Below are positions 17,750 through 26,998 of a stretch of 64,000 nucleotides of DNA, piece after piece. Each line of letters begins with the position of its first letter. Position 1 is the stretch's first letter. The translations under genes and the position numbers were made by a program. The notes below the pieces were generated by a model, which saw only the letters and a list, made by a program, of their open reading frames with translations, was not told the origin of the DNA and ran no database searches. The DNA comes from Pyropia haitanensis (lineage: Eukaryota > Rhodophyta > Bangiophyceae > Bangiales > Bangiaceae), in NCBI GenBank assembly GCA_008729055.1, contig SDUX01000006.1, forward strand, positions 3,770,842-3,834,841, given 5' to 3'.

Positions 17750-20095
17750 GTGGCCGCGGCGCGTCGTCCGACGACGCGCGTCGTGAACGCTATAGCAGGG
17801 TGGGGACGGTTGTCTCCACCCGTACCACGGTGGCGTTGGCCAACGCGGTGGGGGTGCGCCGTCTGTCGACGGACGCGGTGGACGTGTGCCCTTGCTTGGT
17901 CTCCCCATTGGGGTCGCCACGTGAAGGGTTACGCGGGTGGAGGAACGCGGTGGCTGCAGGTGGTCGGCCAAGGGCCGGCCACCCAGGCGCGGCTCGTCCT
18001 ACGACGAGCAGCGTTGGAGGTGCGACGCGCGGTGCCTCTCAGGCGAGTGCGCGCCCTACGCCGCTTGGGGTTTTTGGTCGTGGAGGGCGGGTTGTTCGGC
18101 CAACGGCTGGTCCGAACGCTCGGACATTGTCACGTCGGCCCTTTGGCCAGGACCAGAACAAGCGGGGCGAGCGGCGGCCAAGCGGGCAAGGGCGGCCAAG
18201 CGGGCAAGGGCGGCCAAGCGGGCAAGGGCGGCCAAGCGGGCAAGGGCGGCCAAGCGGCAAGGGCGGCGGGGCGTCGGGACGACGCAGGCCGCCAACGGCG
18301 AGTGCACGCTGCGCGCGGTATGGCGTCGCCTGACGACCTCACCGCCCGTCAGGCTTACCCGGTTTCGCGGCGGGTATACGCCTCCCCTGAGGCGGAGTAC
18401 CTAGTGGACGCCGTCCCGGTCGTGTCGGACGCCAGCCTTTTGGCGGCGGCATCGGAGAACCGCCGTCGGGCGCTGCTGCGGATTGGCCAGAGCCAGTGGC
18501 CATCCCTGGTTGGGTACCGCGATGCGGTGGCTCTGCAAGAGCAGGACGTTGACGGCTTACGCGTCGCTGATGTGCACGGCGACCCGGAGCAGGGCTCGCA
18601 GAAAGCACAGCGGTGCACCTACGAAGTGCTCTCGTACAGCAACGAGATCCTACTCAATGAGTATCGGATGCACGACTACCACCGACGTCTCTACGTATGG
18701 TCGTTGATGTTTCCGACCAAGTCGGTCGGGACCTTTGAGGCTGCGGCCAACAACTTTGGCCGGCTGCGGCGTCATTGGCCTGACGCCGTGTTTGCCGAGC
18801 CGCACTTGGCCATGAAGCTGTCCGTACCGTACATCCACCACGTGGACTTTCGCCCGTACGTGGAGGCGTTGGTGCGCACTGCACAAGGCGACCGGCGTCC
18901 GTTGGACCCGGAGATGGCTCCGAACACCAGTATGCTGTTGGCGCATAACCCCTTCCAAGATGCGGAAGCGCCCCACCATCGTAGGATGGAGGTGGAGGAG
19001 TACCTCCGGGGTCGGGGGTTTTTCCCTACCCCGTGGTGTAGCTCTATGGGCAAGGCGCCACGCTCGGTGGAGGTTGGCCGTTGGCTTCCCCGCCTACCGT
19101 CGTGGTCAATGGTGCAGGCACCGTGGTTTGACGTGCCTATGGCCGTTTGGTACGTCGCTGACGACCTCATCGCGGCGTCGGACAACGCCGTGTGGCACTG
19201 TGTCTTTGCTGAGTTTTGGTGCAATCTCACCATGGGGTGGATGCGCCGGTTGGCGGTCGACCAGGTGTTTCACCGGTTGGACGACCGTGTGTTGGGGTAC
19301 ATTAACAACCTGCCCTTGCGGCAGTTGTCGGACCTGCCTGACGGCGAGTCCCGCTTCCACATGTTGAACAACATGGTACGCGCCCATGCGGATTTTCCGT
19401 GGGCGGACGTTATCCACGACGTGGTTCGTCGGGTGGGGAATGAGCCCGCGCGGGCGGTGCACGTCGTCTTGGACGCGACCGCCAAGTACGGCTTTGCACT
19501 TGGGCACCCGTGCCGTGGGTTTGACTACCGGACCCGCCCCGCGGCTTTGGCGGAGGAGTTGCCGCCGCGGCAGGCGCCGGCATTGCCCGGGCGTGGGTCG
19601 CCTCGTGGCCGCTCGCCGTCGCGTTCAGCCTCGCCATCGGGCCAGGTTGGCCGTCGTGGCGGGTCGGCGTCTCGGTCGGTGTCGCCGGAGGTGGGCGCGA
19701 CGGCCGAGGACGGCCAGGCGGGTGGTGCTCAAAGAGCTGACGATGGGGGCCATGGGCGATCCCGGTCGCGTTCGGGGACGCGGTCCCGGTCGCGGTCGCG
19801 AGGTGGGACCCCCGTCCGGGTTGCCACCCCGCCGCGCCAGTCGGTTGACTGGCGTTTGGGTGTGGACCGGGATGCCGCGCCGTCGGGCGCTTGGGTAAGC
19901 GCGGTCCAGGCGCGGGCGCGCGAGCGCGACCGGGCCATTGCTGCCCGTGGTGGCTGTCGTGGCCGTAGTGGCCCGCGTGGTGGGGCGGGGCCCAGTGGGC
20001 GGTACGGCAGAGGGGGCGGGTCGGTGCCGCGACTGCAGCCACCCCCCCTCCCCGTGTATCCACCGCTGTGCCTCACAGCGGGGGTGGTGCCGTAG
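17750..20095 (+). CDS. Ty3-1 antisense ORF a, unknown function
   Basis: A 781-codon ORF on the strand opposite gag-pol. A better start is the ATG at 18320 (MASPDDLTARQAYPVS), because upstream residues are a GGQAGK repeat and Arg-rich. Residues from about 18320 to 19560 are mixed and look globular: aromatic-rich LLNEYRMHDYHRRLYVWSLM, SVPYIHHVDFRPYVEALV, WFDVPMAVWYVADDLIAASD and HVVLDATAKYGFALGH. The tail (19560-20090) is an SR/RG-rich region with SPRGRSPSRSASPS and SRSRSGTRSRSRSRG, like RS domains of RNA-binding proteins. There are no stops, so it is apparently maintained. No known family is recognised. A related ORF sits at the same place in Ty3-2. Confidence 0.75.
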   Translation: MAAARRPTTRVVNAIAGWGRLSPPVPRWRWPTRWGCAVCRRTRWTCALAWSPHWGRHVKGYAGGGTRWLQVVGQGPATQARLVLRRAALEVRRAVPLRRVRALRRLGFLVVEGGLFGQRLVRTLGHCHVGPLARTRTSGASGGQAGKGGQAGKGGQAGKGGQAGKGGQAARAAGRRDDAGRQRRVHAARGMASPDDLTARQAYPVSRRVYASPEAEYLVDAVPVVSDASLLAAASENRRRALLRIGQSQWPSLVGYRDAVALQEQDVDGLRVADVHGDPEQGSQKAQRCTYEVLSYSNEILLNEYRMHDYHRRLYVWSLMFPTKSVGTFEAAANNFGRLRRHWPDAVFAEPHLAMKLSVPYIHHVDFRPYVEALVRTAQGDRRPLDPEMAPNTSMLLAHNPFQDAEAPHHRRMEVEEYLRGRGFFPTPWCSSMGKAPRSVEVGRWLPRLPSWSMVQAPWFDVPMAVWYVADDLIAASDNAVWHCVFAEFWCNLTMGWMRRLAVDQVFHRLDDRVLGYINNLPLRQLSDLPDGESRFHMLNNMVRAHADFPWADVIHDVVRRVGNEPARAVHVVLDATAKYGFALGHPCRGFDYRTRPAALAEELPPRQAPALPGRGSPRGRSPSRSASPSGQVGRRGGSASRSVSPEVGATAEDGQAGGAQRADDGGHGRSRSRSGTRSRSRSRGGTPVRVATPPRQSVDWRLGVDRDAAPSGAWVSAVQARARERDRAIAARGGCRGRSGPRGGAGPSGRYGRGGGSVPRLQPPPLPVYPPLCLTAGVVP
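18174..18262. repeat. 18-bp tandem repeat in antisense ORF a
   Basis: About five copies of CGGCCAAGCGGGCAAGGG, in phase with translation as GGQAGK. Confidence 0.9.
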
Positions 20096-20118
20096 GGCGG
20101 GTGTGGAGCACCGACGCT

Positions 20119-20538
20119 ATGCGTCGTGAGCTGGCAGGCTTCCTTGGCGAGGAAGCCATTGCCTCGTTGGAGGGGGTCCGCATCACGGGTGATGCCGTGG
20201 CGGAATGCCTGGTGCAGGTGTTTGTACGTGCGCTCGCCGAGCTGCACGCGACGGTGCGGTCCCTGGACGGGATGCCGCAGACGGCGGTCATTCAATCCCT
20301 TGGCCGTGCTGCCGTCACGGCGTCGGACCCTGATGCGCTCTTTGAAGCTTTTGCGGCCGCTCTAGACGAGCATCGCGGGGCAAGGGAGCGCCAGGCGGAG
20401 GAGGACGCGGTCGCTGTGTTCAGCGTCGCGGAGATTCAGGCGTCGGCACTCGGCCGACGCCGTCGGGGCTCCAATGAGGAGGACGGTGGTCCGAGTCGTC
20501 GTCGGTCGTGTGACCCGTACCGAGGTGGTCAGGCTTGA
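20119..20538 (+). CDS. Ty3-1 antisense ORF b, small helical protein
   Basis: The frame is open from 20068, overlapping the last 28 bases of ORF a in another frame; the likely start is the ATG at 20119 (MRRELAGFLGEEAIASLEGV). It encodes about 139 residues, mostly predicted helix (VAECLVQVFVRALAELHATV, PDALFEAFAAALDEHRGA), with a basic-acidic tail. It could be translated by re-initiation or by frameshifting from ORF a. The segment FLGEEAIASLEGVR onwards aligns by eye with FLEQLPDSVAAGIR in Ty3-2 antisense ORF b. Its stop lies 53 bases from the end of pol, so the two transcription units converge. Function unknown. Confidence 0.65.
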   Translation: MRRELAGFLGEEAIASLEGVRITGDAVAECLVQVFVRALAELHATVRSLDGMPQTAVIQSLGRAAVTASDPDALFEAFAAALDEHRGARERQAEEDAVAVFSVAEIQASALGRRRRGSNEEDGGPSRRRSCDPYRGGQA

Positions 20539-20591
20539 CCAACAGGGGCACCATTGTGTGACTGCTGGTTGGGAGTGGGTTGTGTTGCTTC

Positions 20592-22067
20592 TTAGCTTGC
20601 TGCTTGTGTAGTAGAGTGTGTGTTGGCGCACGTACGTGCTGTGGTGTGACATTGTTGTAGGGGTGGCGGTGGCCGTTCTGTCCTTGTGGACAAAGCCCGC
20701 CACTCGCCTGGGAAGGTGCGTTCAAACCGAAACGCGACCATTGTCCACGTGGGCTGGTGAGCGTGCTCTGTGTTGAGGATGGGTGGTAAAACCTCGTACT
20801 CATACGAGCGGCTCATGGCACGGCCGTACCAAAGTTGGTTTTCCCACATGGGAACAACGATGGTGGCGGATGCATGTTTGTCGATGACGTTGCCAATGAC
20901 ATTGTCTACAGCCGATGGTGAGGGCGCGAGCCAGAGGTTTCCCGTGCACCAAACGTGGTCGTCAACGGGGTAGTCCTCGCGGAGCTCCGCCTCTTCCCGT
21001 TTTGGGGGTTTTGACTTTGCCGTGGCCGGCCACTCGACCGTATGGGGTCCGTAGCGGGCGTCAAGGCGCATGTAATGCAGCCTTGCAACCGTAGGGTCGA
21101 ATCGGAAATTCCTAGGAATTTGATCGAGCAACGTGCGTCTCATATAATAAAGTGGCACGTGTTCCTCCATCTCAAAATGGTCAGATCGCCAGGTGACGCA
21201 AGCCACAATTTGGCCGTGAACATCCACGTGCACATTGAGGATATGTGGCCGCCACGTGTCAGGAGTTGTGACAAGCATCACCGAATCCTTTGCGGGGCTG
21301 GCAGACCGGAGTCTTGGTGACTGTCGGGTCCCCTTGGGACGCCAGTCGTATCCCGGTATGACCTTCTTGATACGCCTAAGGTGGCGGATGACCACATTTC
21401 GTGGGAGATGCTTAAGCGGTTCCCACGTGTCATCCTTGCGGTCGTAGTCAAACCACCTGACCTTGGCTTGGTGCTGACCATCCTTCTCGCGGATGCCAAC
21501 GAGCCTGTCAATGACGTACTCGTCCTCAACCTCTGGTTGCTTCTGGAGGTTGTCCAGATTATCAAGCAATGGATGCGGTGTATTATCCGCATCCGTGGGG
21601 CGGGGGGCGGGCGTGACATGGTCACTATTCACGCGCACCTCTTCTCCATCGACGTCAATGACGTATGTAGAGTCGTCACCGTCCAGTATGACGAAGGGGC
21701 CGACTGCTTTGCTTTGCAGCTTATGCTCGCGTGTGTGTTGTGTTGTGTAGACATAGTCTCCAACGCGGAGTCTAGCGTTGCGCGGGGAGACCCCTGCGTC
21801 GAAGTTGCGCTTATAGCGTTGCTGCGTCTTACGCAGAGCTTCCACCACGTCGGGTATACGCTTGCGTAAGTGAGCCATGAACTCACGCTTGCGGGACAGG
21901 GCTGAACCATCCTTAAGGCCACCGTGCTTGACGGATGTGCCCGGGGGGAGGTTCCTGACCGACAGGTTGGGAATCCTGCGGGAGATAACCAGCTCAAAGG
22001 GAGCGATGCCCGTAGACCGGTGAGGTTGGGAGTTGTAAGCCATGGTGAGCACGGGTAATAACTCGTC
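20592..22067 (-). CDS. pol: Ty3-1 pol C-terminal part: integrase end, chromodomain, DIRS-like domain
   Basis: This continues pol in the same frame after the TGA at 22068. It begins with the integrase C-terminal segment (TMAYNSQPHRSTGIAPFELV) and a basic linker with LRVGDYVYTTQH. The chromodomain spans about 21330-21480 (YVIDRLVGIREKDG, KVRWFDYDRKDDTWEPL), which in chromoviruses steers integration to marked chromatin. After it come roughly 240 further residues. From 21055 to 20740 these match the methyltransferase-like domain of the DIRS elements here: RYGPHTVEW against EYGPHTLDL, and ATIVVPMWENQLWY against VTLIAPVWKAQPW. The NPPF motif is replaced by LAPSPSAV, so activity is unlikely. It ends 53 bases from antisense ORF b. 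Confidence 0.85.
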   Translation of the reverse strand, partial: DELLPVLTMAYNSQPHRSTGIAPFELVISRRIPNLSVRNLPPGTSVKHGGLKDGSALSRKREFMAHLRKRIPDVVEALRKTQQRYKRNFDAGVSPRNARLRVGDYVYTTQHTREHKLQSKAVGPFVILDGDDSTYVIDVDGEEVRVNSDHVTPAPRPTDADNTPHPLLDNLDNLQKQPEVEDEYVIDRLVGIREKDGQHQAKVRWFDYDRKDDTWEPLKHLPRNVVIRHLRRIKKVIPGYDWRPKGTRQSPRLRSASPAKDSVMLVTTPDTWRPHILNVHVDVHGQIVACVTWRSDHFEMEEHVPLYYMRRTLLDQIPRNFRFDPTVARLHYMRLDARYGPHTVEWPATAKSKPPKREEAELREDYPVDDHVWCTGNLWLAPSPSAVDNVIGNVIDKHASATIVVPMWENQLWYGRAMSRSYEYEVLPPILNTEHAHQPTWTMVAFRFERTFPGEWRALSTRTERPPPPLQQCHTTARTCANTHSTTQAAS

Positions 22068-25000
22068 TCAGTGCTTGGGGTCGTCGGCCACGTAGTGGCG
22101 TAACTGCGTAGCGATGGTGCGATTGTAGCGCTCCACTTGACCGTTGGTCTGTGGGTGGTAGGCCGTAGTACGCACTGTCTCAGTGCCGAGCATCTTCATA
22201 ACTGCGATGAAGAACTTGGACATGAACTGGGGTCCTTGGTCCGACAGTATAGTGTCCGGAGGACCATAGCAAGCGGCCCATGCCTCAAGGATAGCGGAGG
22301 CGACGCTGATGGCTGTGATCTTGCGTAAGGCCACGCACTTGGTCAGCTTTGAAAAGCGGTCCGTGATCACGAGGACAAACTTGTTTCCCGCCTTAGACTG
22401 TATCAAGGGGCCAAGTATGTCGACCGACAGCTGCGTCAACGGCTCAGTTGCCGGGAACAGCGTCAAGGGCGTCGTATGACGTCTCTGCGCCAGGCGGTTC
22501 TGGGCACAGGTGGGGCACATGGTAACCGTGCCGTGGATGTCTGTGATCATAGATGGCCAATAATACCTTCGCCGCATGGCGTAGTACATCCGGTTTGTAC
22601 CGGGATGTCCCGCAAGGGGACTCTGGTGTTCCAGCGCTAGGATGCGTTTTCGCAAGGCGGTCGGGACGACCAGCTGTTCGCCGTACGGCGACTTGCGAAA
22701 AAGACCAGCCGAGGGGTGCACAAAGAAGCTTGTTGGCAACTTCTTGGCAATACGCTCCGAGATGGAGCGGCAGAAGTCGTCTGACTGCTGGGCCTCGATG
22801 ATGTCGTCGTAGTCCACGGGCTTGGAAGCGTCCGGGCCCGTGTACCTCCCCTCCACTAAGCTGTTGGCCGTCTCGGCCAATGCAAGACATGGGATGTCGT
22901 CGTCTATGGGCTCAGAGCCGGCGTCGTTGTCTGCTCGCGACAAAAAGTCGGGTGCGTGATGTGAAGCACCCGGCTTGTATTGCACGTCAATCGTGAACTC
23001 AGATAGCCGTAGGCGCCACCGCATCAAGCGGCCACTTGGGTCCGACGAGCTGTAGATCCAGCTTAAGCTTTGGTGGTCGGTGCGAACCAGAAAGCGCTGC
23101 CCTTCAAGGAAGTGGCGGAGCTTGAGGACGCTCCATACGACTCCCAGACATTCTCTGTCGGTTGTGCCATAGTTTTGCTCGGCTGGGGTCAGCGAGCGAC
23201 TCCAATACCCGATCGGGTGAAGCTCTTTGTTTGTATCCTCCTGGACCAACGTGCAACCAAGCTGGTCTGCACACGCGTCGACATCGACGACAAACTTGTG
23301 CCCTTGCTTTGGCAAAGCCAGTATTGGCGGTGACAACAAGACGTTACGTAGGTCGTCGAATGACGCAATGGCTTCGTTGGTAGGCTTAGGAAGCTGTGCA
23401 GGGACCTCCTTCTTGGTCAAGTCATTTAGAGGTCTCGCCCTCTTGGTGAAGTCCTTGACGAAGCGTCGGTACACATTGCACATGCCAAGGAAGCTTTTCA
23501 GCTGCGTCTTGGTAGTGGGGAAGGCTGCATTGCGCAGTGCCTCTGTGTTCTTGTTATGCACGTGCAGTTGCCCCGGTGTCACCATGTGACCGAGGTACTC
23601 GACCTCGCGGGCAAACCACTTGCATTTTTCAAGGTTAAGCGTCACGCCGGATTCGCGCATCCGCGTGAGGACCTTGTCCACATCTTTGATGTGTTGTTCC
23701 GCTGTGGCCGAGAAGATGATGACATCGTCTAAGTAGACGAGGCAGACCTGCCACTTGAGCCCGGACAGAATAATGTCTAGTGCACGTTGGAACGTGGCGG
23801 GTGCGTTGGTCAGGCCAAAGGGCATGGTATTGTAGTCGAACGTTCCGTAGTGGCACGTGATCGCTGTCTTCTCCTTGTCCGATTCCCGCAGGGGGACCTG
23901 CCAGTAGCCGGCAGTACAGTCTAAGGACGTGAAGTACGTGGCGTCACCCAAGGAATCGAGGCAATCGTCCATTCGTGGAATGGGGTAGGCGTCTTTCTTG
24001 GTGATGGCGTTGAGTCGCCTGTAGTCAACGCAAAAGCGTGCCTTGCCGTTTTTCGTGGGGACGATGACGACAGGGCTTGCCCAGTCGCTATGACTTGGTC
24101 GTATGACCTTCATCCGTAGCATTTTGTTGACTTGGTCGGCAATGATCTGCCGCTTGAACGGACCCGTTCGGTATGGTTGAGCCCGTATAGGTGTCGCCCC
24201 CTCCGGTACGTGGATGGCGTGCTCCGTAGCGCGGATGACACCAAGTGTCCCGTCCCACATCTTTGCGTGCTTTGACAGCATTTCACGGATTTGGACGTGG
24301 AGGTGCGCGGGTGCGGCGCTCAGGTCGATGTCCTCGAGCGAGGAGGGCGGTTCGCCGTCCCTATCGACCTTGTCGGTCTCCATATTGGCCACGAGGACTG
24401 GGCCCTCGTATGCCTCGGCAAAGGCAAGGATGGTGCCTTTGTTAAGGACCTTCTTTGTGGGGCCAAAGTTGCACACCTTAACGAGCACAGGCTCGTCAGG
24501 TTTGATGGTCATCACGCCGTTGGCGACAACGAGCGTGTGCTGCTTATGCAACTTGGCGTTGGGCGTCAGGGTAACGAACCCAGGGGTCGAGCAGTTGGCC
24601 ATCACCCAAGCCTCTGATTTGGCCGGGATAGTAATGCGTTTGCACGACGTTACCTTGGAGGCCTGCTCCGTCCACAGTGGGATATGCTCGCCGTAAAGGG
24701 TGATCGACAAGATAGGTGTCGGGCAGAGCTCCTCATCTGAGGTTGTCTTGCGCCAAACGATGCGCTTCCTCCGCGGGTGGATCTCTTCCACATGTTCATC
24801 AATGAACTCAGTGCCGAGGATGCACGGCACCGCCAAGTTGCCAGAGACGAAGAAACGTGCAAAGGCTTGTACACCGCCCGTGTCCACGTAAAGGTAGATG
24901 GCGTAGGGGATATTCATCCGTTGACCGTTCGCATCGACAATGCGTGGGCTCCGATCAAGTGGTTCTGCAAACCTGTGCCAATCGTTGGGCAACATATTCG

Positions 25001-25214
25001 TTCGGATGAGGTTGATACCGGCTCCAGTGTCGAGCGTCGGTTTCATACTTCTTGTAGCGATGAGACTTGGTCCCACGCATGCAGCAATTGTGTAATGCTG
25101 GCGTTCCTTGCTAAGGATGCGAGTGATGCGTCCCTTGGACTGTTTTGTCGTGGGCATGGGCATGATGTCGGGCGTCTTGCCCGTTGGCACCCGACTCACT
25201 AGTTTTTTGACCAA
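22068..25214 (-). CDS. pol: Ty3-1 pol: protease, RT, RNase H, integrase
   Basis: The frame opens inside the end of gag without an ATG (TTG at 25214), so Gag-Pol needs frameshifting. The protease has TLDTGAGINLI (about 25040). The RT has CVDYRRLNAITKKDAYP, MPFGLTNAPATFQ and the catalytic LVYLDDVIIFS (about 23730). RNase H follows with VVDVDACADQLG, TDRECLGVVW and VRTDHQSLSW. The integrase has the zinc-binding HQSPLAGHPG...MCPTCAQNR, and the DDE core residues in LSVDILGPL, ILSDQGPQF and TNGQVERYNR. Unbroken for 1048 codons, then TGA 22068-22070 in KH*DELLPVL, where Ty3 integrases have Trp before the AYN block. Confidence 0.95.
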   Translation of the reverse strand: MVKKLVSRVPTGKTPDIMPMPTTKQSKGRITRILSKERQHYTIAACVGPSLIATRSMKPTLDTGAGINLIRTNMLPNDWHRFAEPLDRSPRIVDANGQRMNIPYAIYLYVDTGGVQAFARFFVSGNLAVPCILGTEFIDEHVEEIHPRRKRIVWRKTTSDEELCPTPILSITLYGEHIPLWTEQASKVTSCKRITIPAKSEAWVMANCSTPGFVTLTPNAKLHKQHTLVVANGVMTIKPDEPVLVKVCNFGPTKKVLNKGTILAFAEAYEGPVLVANMETDKVDRDGEPPSSLEDIDLSAAPAHLHVQIREMLSKHAKMWDGTLGVIRATEHAIHVPEGATPIRAQPYRTGPFKRQIIADQVNKMLRMKVIRPSHSDWASPVVIVPTKNGKARFCVDYRRLNAITKKDAYPIPRMDDCLDSLGDATYFTSLDCTAGYWQVPLRESDKEKTAITCHYGTFDYNTMPFGLTNAPATFQRALDIILSGLKWQVCLVYLDDVIIFSATAEQHIKDVDKVLTRMRESGVTLNLEKCKWFAREVEYLGHMVTPGQLHVHNKNTEALRNAAFPTTKTQLKSFLGMCNVYRRFVKDFTKRARPLNDLTKKEVPAQLPKPTNEAIASFDDLRNVLLSPPILALPKQGHKFVVDVDACADQLGCTLVQEDTNKELHPIGYWSRSLTPAEQNYGTTDRECLGVVWSVLKLRHFLEGQRFLVRTDHQSLSWIYSSSDPSGRLMRWRLRLSEFTIDVQYKPGASHHAPDFLSRADNDAGSEPIDDDIPCLALAETANSLVEGRYTGPDASKPVDYDDIIEAQQSDDFCRSISERIAKKLPTSFFVHPSAGLFRKSPYGEQLVVPTALRKRILALEHQSPLAGHPGTNRMYYAMRRRYYWPSMITDIHGTVTMCPTCAQNRLAQRRHTTPLTLFPATEPLTQLSVDILGPLIQSKAGNKFVLVITDRFSKLTKCVALRKITAISVASAILEAWAACYGPPDTILSDQGPQFMSKFFIAVMKMLGTETVRTTAYHPQTNGQVERYNRTIATQLRHYVADDPKH

Positions 25215-26998
25215 TGCTCATCAGCCAAAGCCATTGCCGAGTCAACGGCAGACTCGTCGTCGACAACCGCCTGTACCTTGTGCGTTGCCTGGTCGCGTTG
25301 CAGACCTTTGCGGAGGGGTTCCGCGCATTCTCGTGACCAATGCCCAGGCTTACGGCAATTGAAGCACACATCGGCCGTCTGCCGTGGTGAGGAGGGAGGG
25401 GACGGGCCCGTCCGCGGACGTTGGTCCGGAAAGGGCCGGTCAACCGTCCGCTCCGTCTGGGTCGACGTGGCTGACTCGCCAATAAGGCTGACTTTTGTCA
25501 GGTGGGAACGAGGTGGTCGCATAGACTGGCGAAGCTTGTTAGCTCCCACCCAATACATCTGGGCGGCCGTGACGGTATCCGCCAAAGAGCGGTCCCGGAA
25601 CTGGCCGTCCAAGACGCTCACGTGCGGACGGATGATCTCCGATAGCCCGTTGACAAAGACGTCTTTGACGTCTTGGTTATGGAACAATCCGTCCAGTCGG
25701 TCACATAACGTTTCCACGCGTGTGCCGAAAGCTCGTGGAGCTTCGTCATCGCCCTGCTTCAGGGTGATGATGTTGTGGTATGCGCTGGAGAGTGCGTCGT
25801 GCGTGGCATACTTGGATAGCAGCCAGTTGACGCCGTCTCCATACGTCCTGAGGGCGTAGCGTTTGCTAGCCGACGTATTGTTCATGGCGCTCGCAAAAGA
25901 TCGCTTTGCGGCGCCCGACAACCGGAAGGCCAACAATGGAAACGCTTGACCGTGGGTCAACCCTGCCGCGTCGCAAGCGCGGCGAAACGTCGTCAGGAAC
26001 GTGAAGACGGCCAAAGGGTCGGAGCCGTCAAAGGGCACTTGTCCCTGAAACGCCCCGTCCAAACGACGGTTCATCTTCCCGGCCTTCCGGACCAAAGCGG
26101 GCGTATACGCCGTGCTCCGAAGGAGCAGGAAGTAGGTACGGAAATCGAGCAAGCGCCGAAAGCGGCTAATGCTCGGTCGAATGACCTTCTTCTTGTCGCC
26201 TTGTTCGACCGGTCCCGTTGCTCGACGGTTGCGCCGGCGCGCGCGTCGCGCACCGCGACTGCCACGGGCCGTCGTGCTTGAATCGTCGGAAGACGAAGAA
26301 CTTGACGCGTCGGGTGACGACGGTGGTGACGGGGGAAGGGGTGGGCCTCCATCACTCTCGTCATCGTCGGATGACGAGGAAGGGGGGTTCCAGTCGGAGG
26401 ACTGAGAACTATCCTCGTCAGACGACGAAGGCTTGGAGCCTCGCGACTTCCTCGATTTTGAGCCGCGTGCTCCCTTAGCCTCGCGGTCCAGGTTGCGCAC
26501 CTCGCGCCGCAGAGCGCGATTATGCCAACCCTGGGTTGCTTGACGGGCATCCGTACGAGGGACCGGGGGTTCCCGAGGGCGTGAACCCTCGGAGCTTGGA
26601 GTCGCCGTGGGCGCCGAAGAGCGCTCACGTCGTCGCGCCGCCTGACGCGACGCCTCCACTGAGGCTTGGAGTTCCTCAATGGTGACAACATACTGCTCGT
26701 TACGCTCCTTGAGCGTACCGTAAGCAGATTCTTGGGCTTGAAGCTGGCGGCGAAGATCCTCAACCACAGCCTTCAAGCTCTCCACCGCGGTGGTATCGAC
26801 TTGATCAGTCGCCGTCTGGTCGTGGACGGCGGCTGATGAGCCGGACCCACCGGGTGGGTGCAAGGGAGGGGTACCGGCGGCCGTGACGACCCCCGCCGGA
26901 GGGGCCGATCGGCCAGGTGGCAGGTAGCCCGCGGGCAAAAGGACCTTTGGTCCCTTCCCCTTGGTCTTACGACTGCCATCCGACTTGGTCGCCGGCAT
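25199..26998 (-). CDS. gag: Ty3-1 gag
   Basis: Start chosen at the ATG at 26998 (MPATKSDGSRKTKGKG); upstream codons in the frame lie in the leader and have no other good ATG. 599 residues: a basic Pro-rich N-terminus, a coiled-coil-like segment (26600-26790, LEELQASVE type), a Ser/Asp-rich stretch, a capsid-like region (26090-25640) containing FLTTFRRACDAAGLT and FHNQDVKDVFVNGLSE, and a CCHC zinc knuckle CFNCRKPGHWSREC (about 25350). It forms the virus-like particle that packages element RNA. Intact; overlaps the pol frame at its 3' end by 16 bases. Confidence 0.92.
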   Translation of the reverse strand: MPATKSDGSRKTKGKGPKVLLPAGYLPPGRSAPPAGVVTAAGTPPLHPPGGSGSSAAVHDQTATDQVDTTAVESLKAVVEDLRRQLQAQESAYGTLKERNEQYVVTIEELQASVEASRQAARRRERSSAPTATPSSEGSRPREPPVPRTDARQATQGWHNRALRREVRNLDREAKGARGSKSRKSRGSKPSSSDEDSSQSSDWNPPSSSSDDDESDGGPPLPPSPPSSPDASSSSSSDDSSTTARGSRGARRARRRNRRATGPVEQGDKKKVIRPSISRFRRLLDFRTYFLLLRSTAYTPALVRKAGKMNRRLDGAFQGQVPFDGSDPLAVFTFLTTFRRACDAAGLTHGQAFPLLAFRLSGAAKRSFASAMNNTSASKRYALRTYGDGVNWLLSKYATHDALSSAYHNIITLKQGDDEAPRAFGTRVETLCDRLDGLFHNQDVKDVFVNGLSEIIRPHVSVLDGQFRDRSLADTVTAAQMYWVGANKLRQSMRPPRSHLTKVSLIGESATSTQTERTVDRPFPDQRPRTGPSPPSSPRQTADVCFNCRKPGHWSRECAEPLRKGLQRDQATHKVQAVVDDESAVDSAMALADEHWSKN

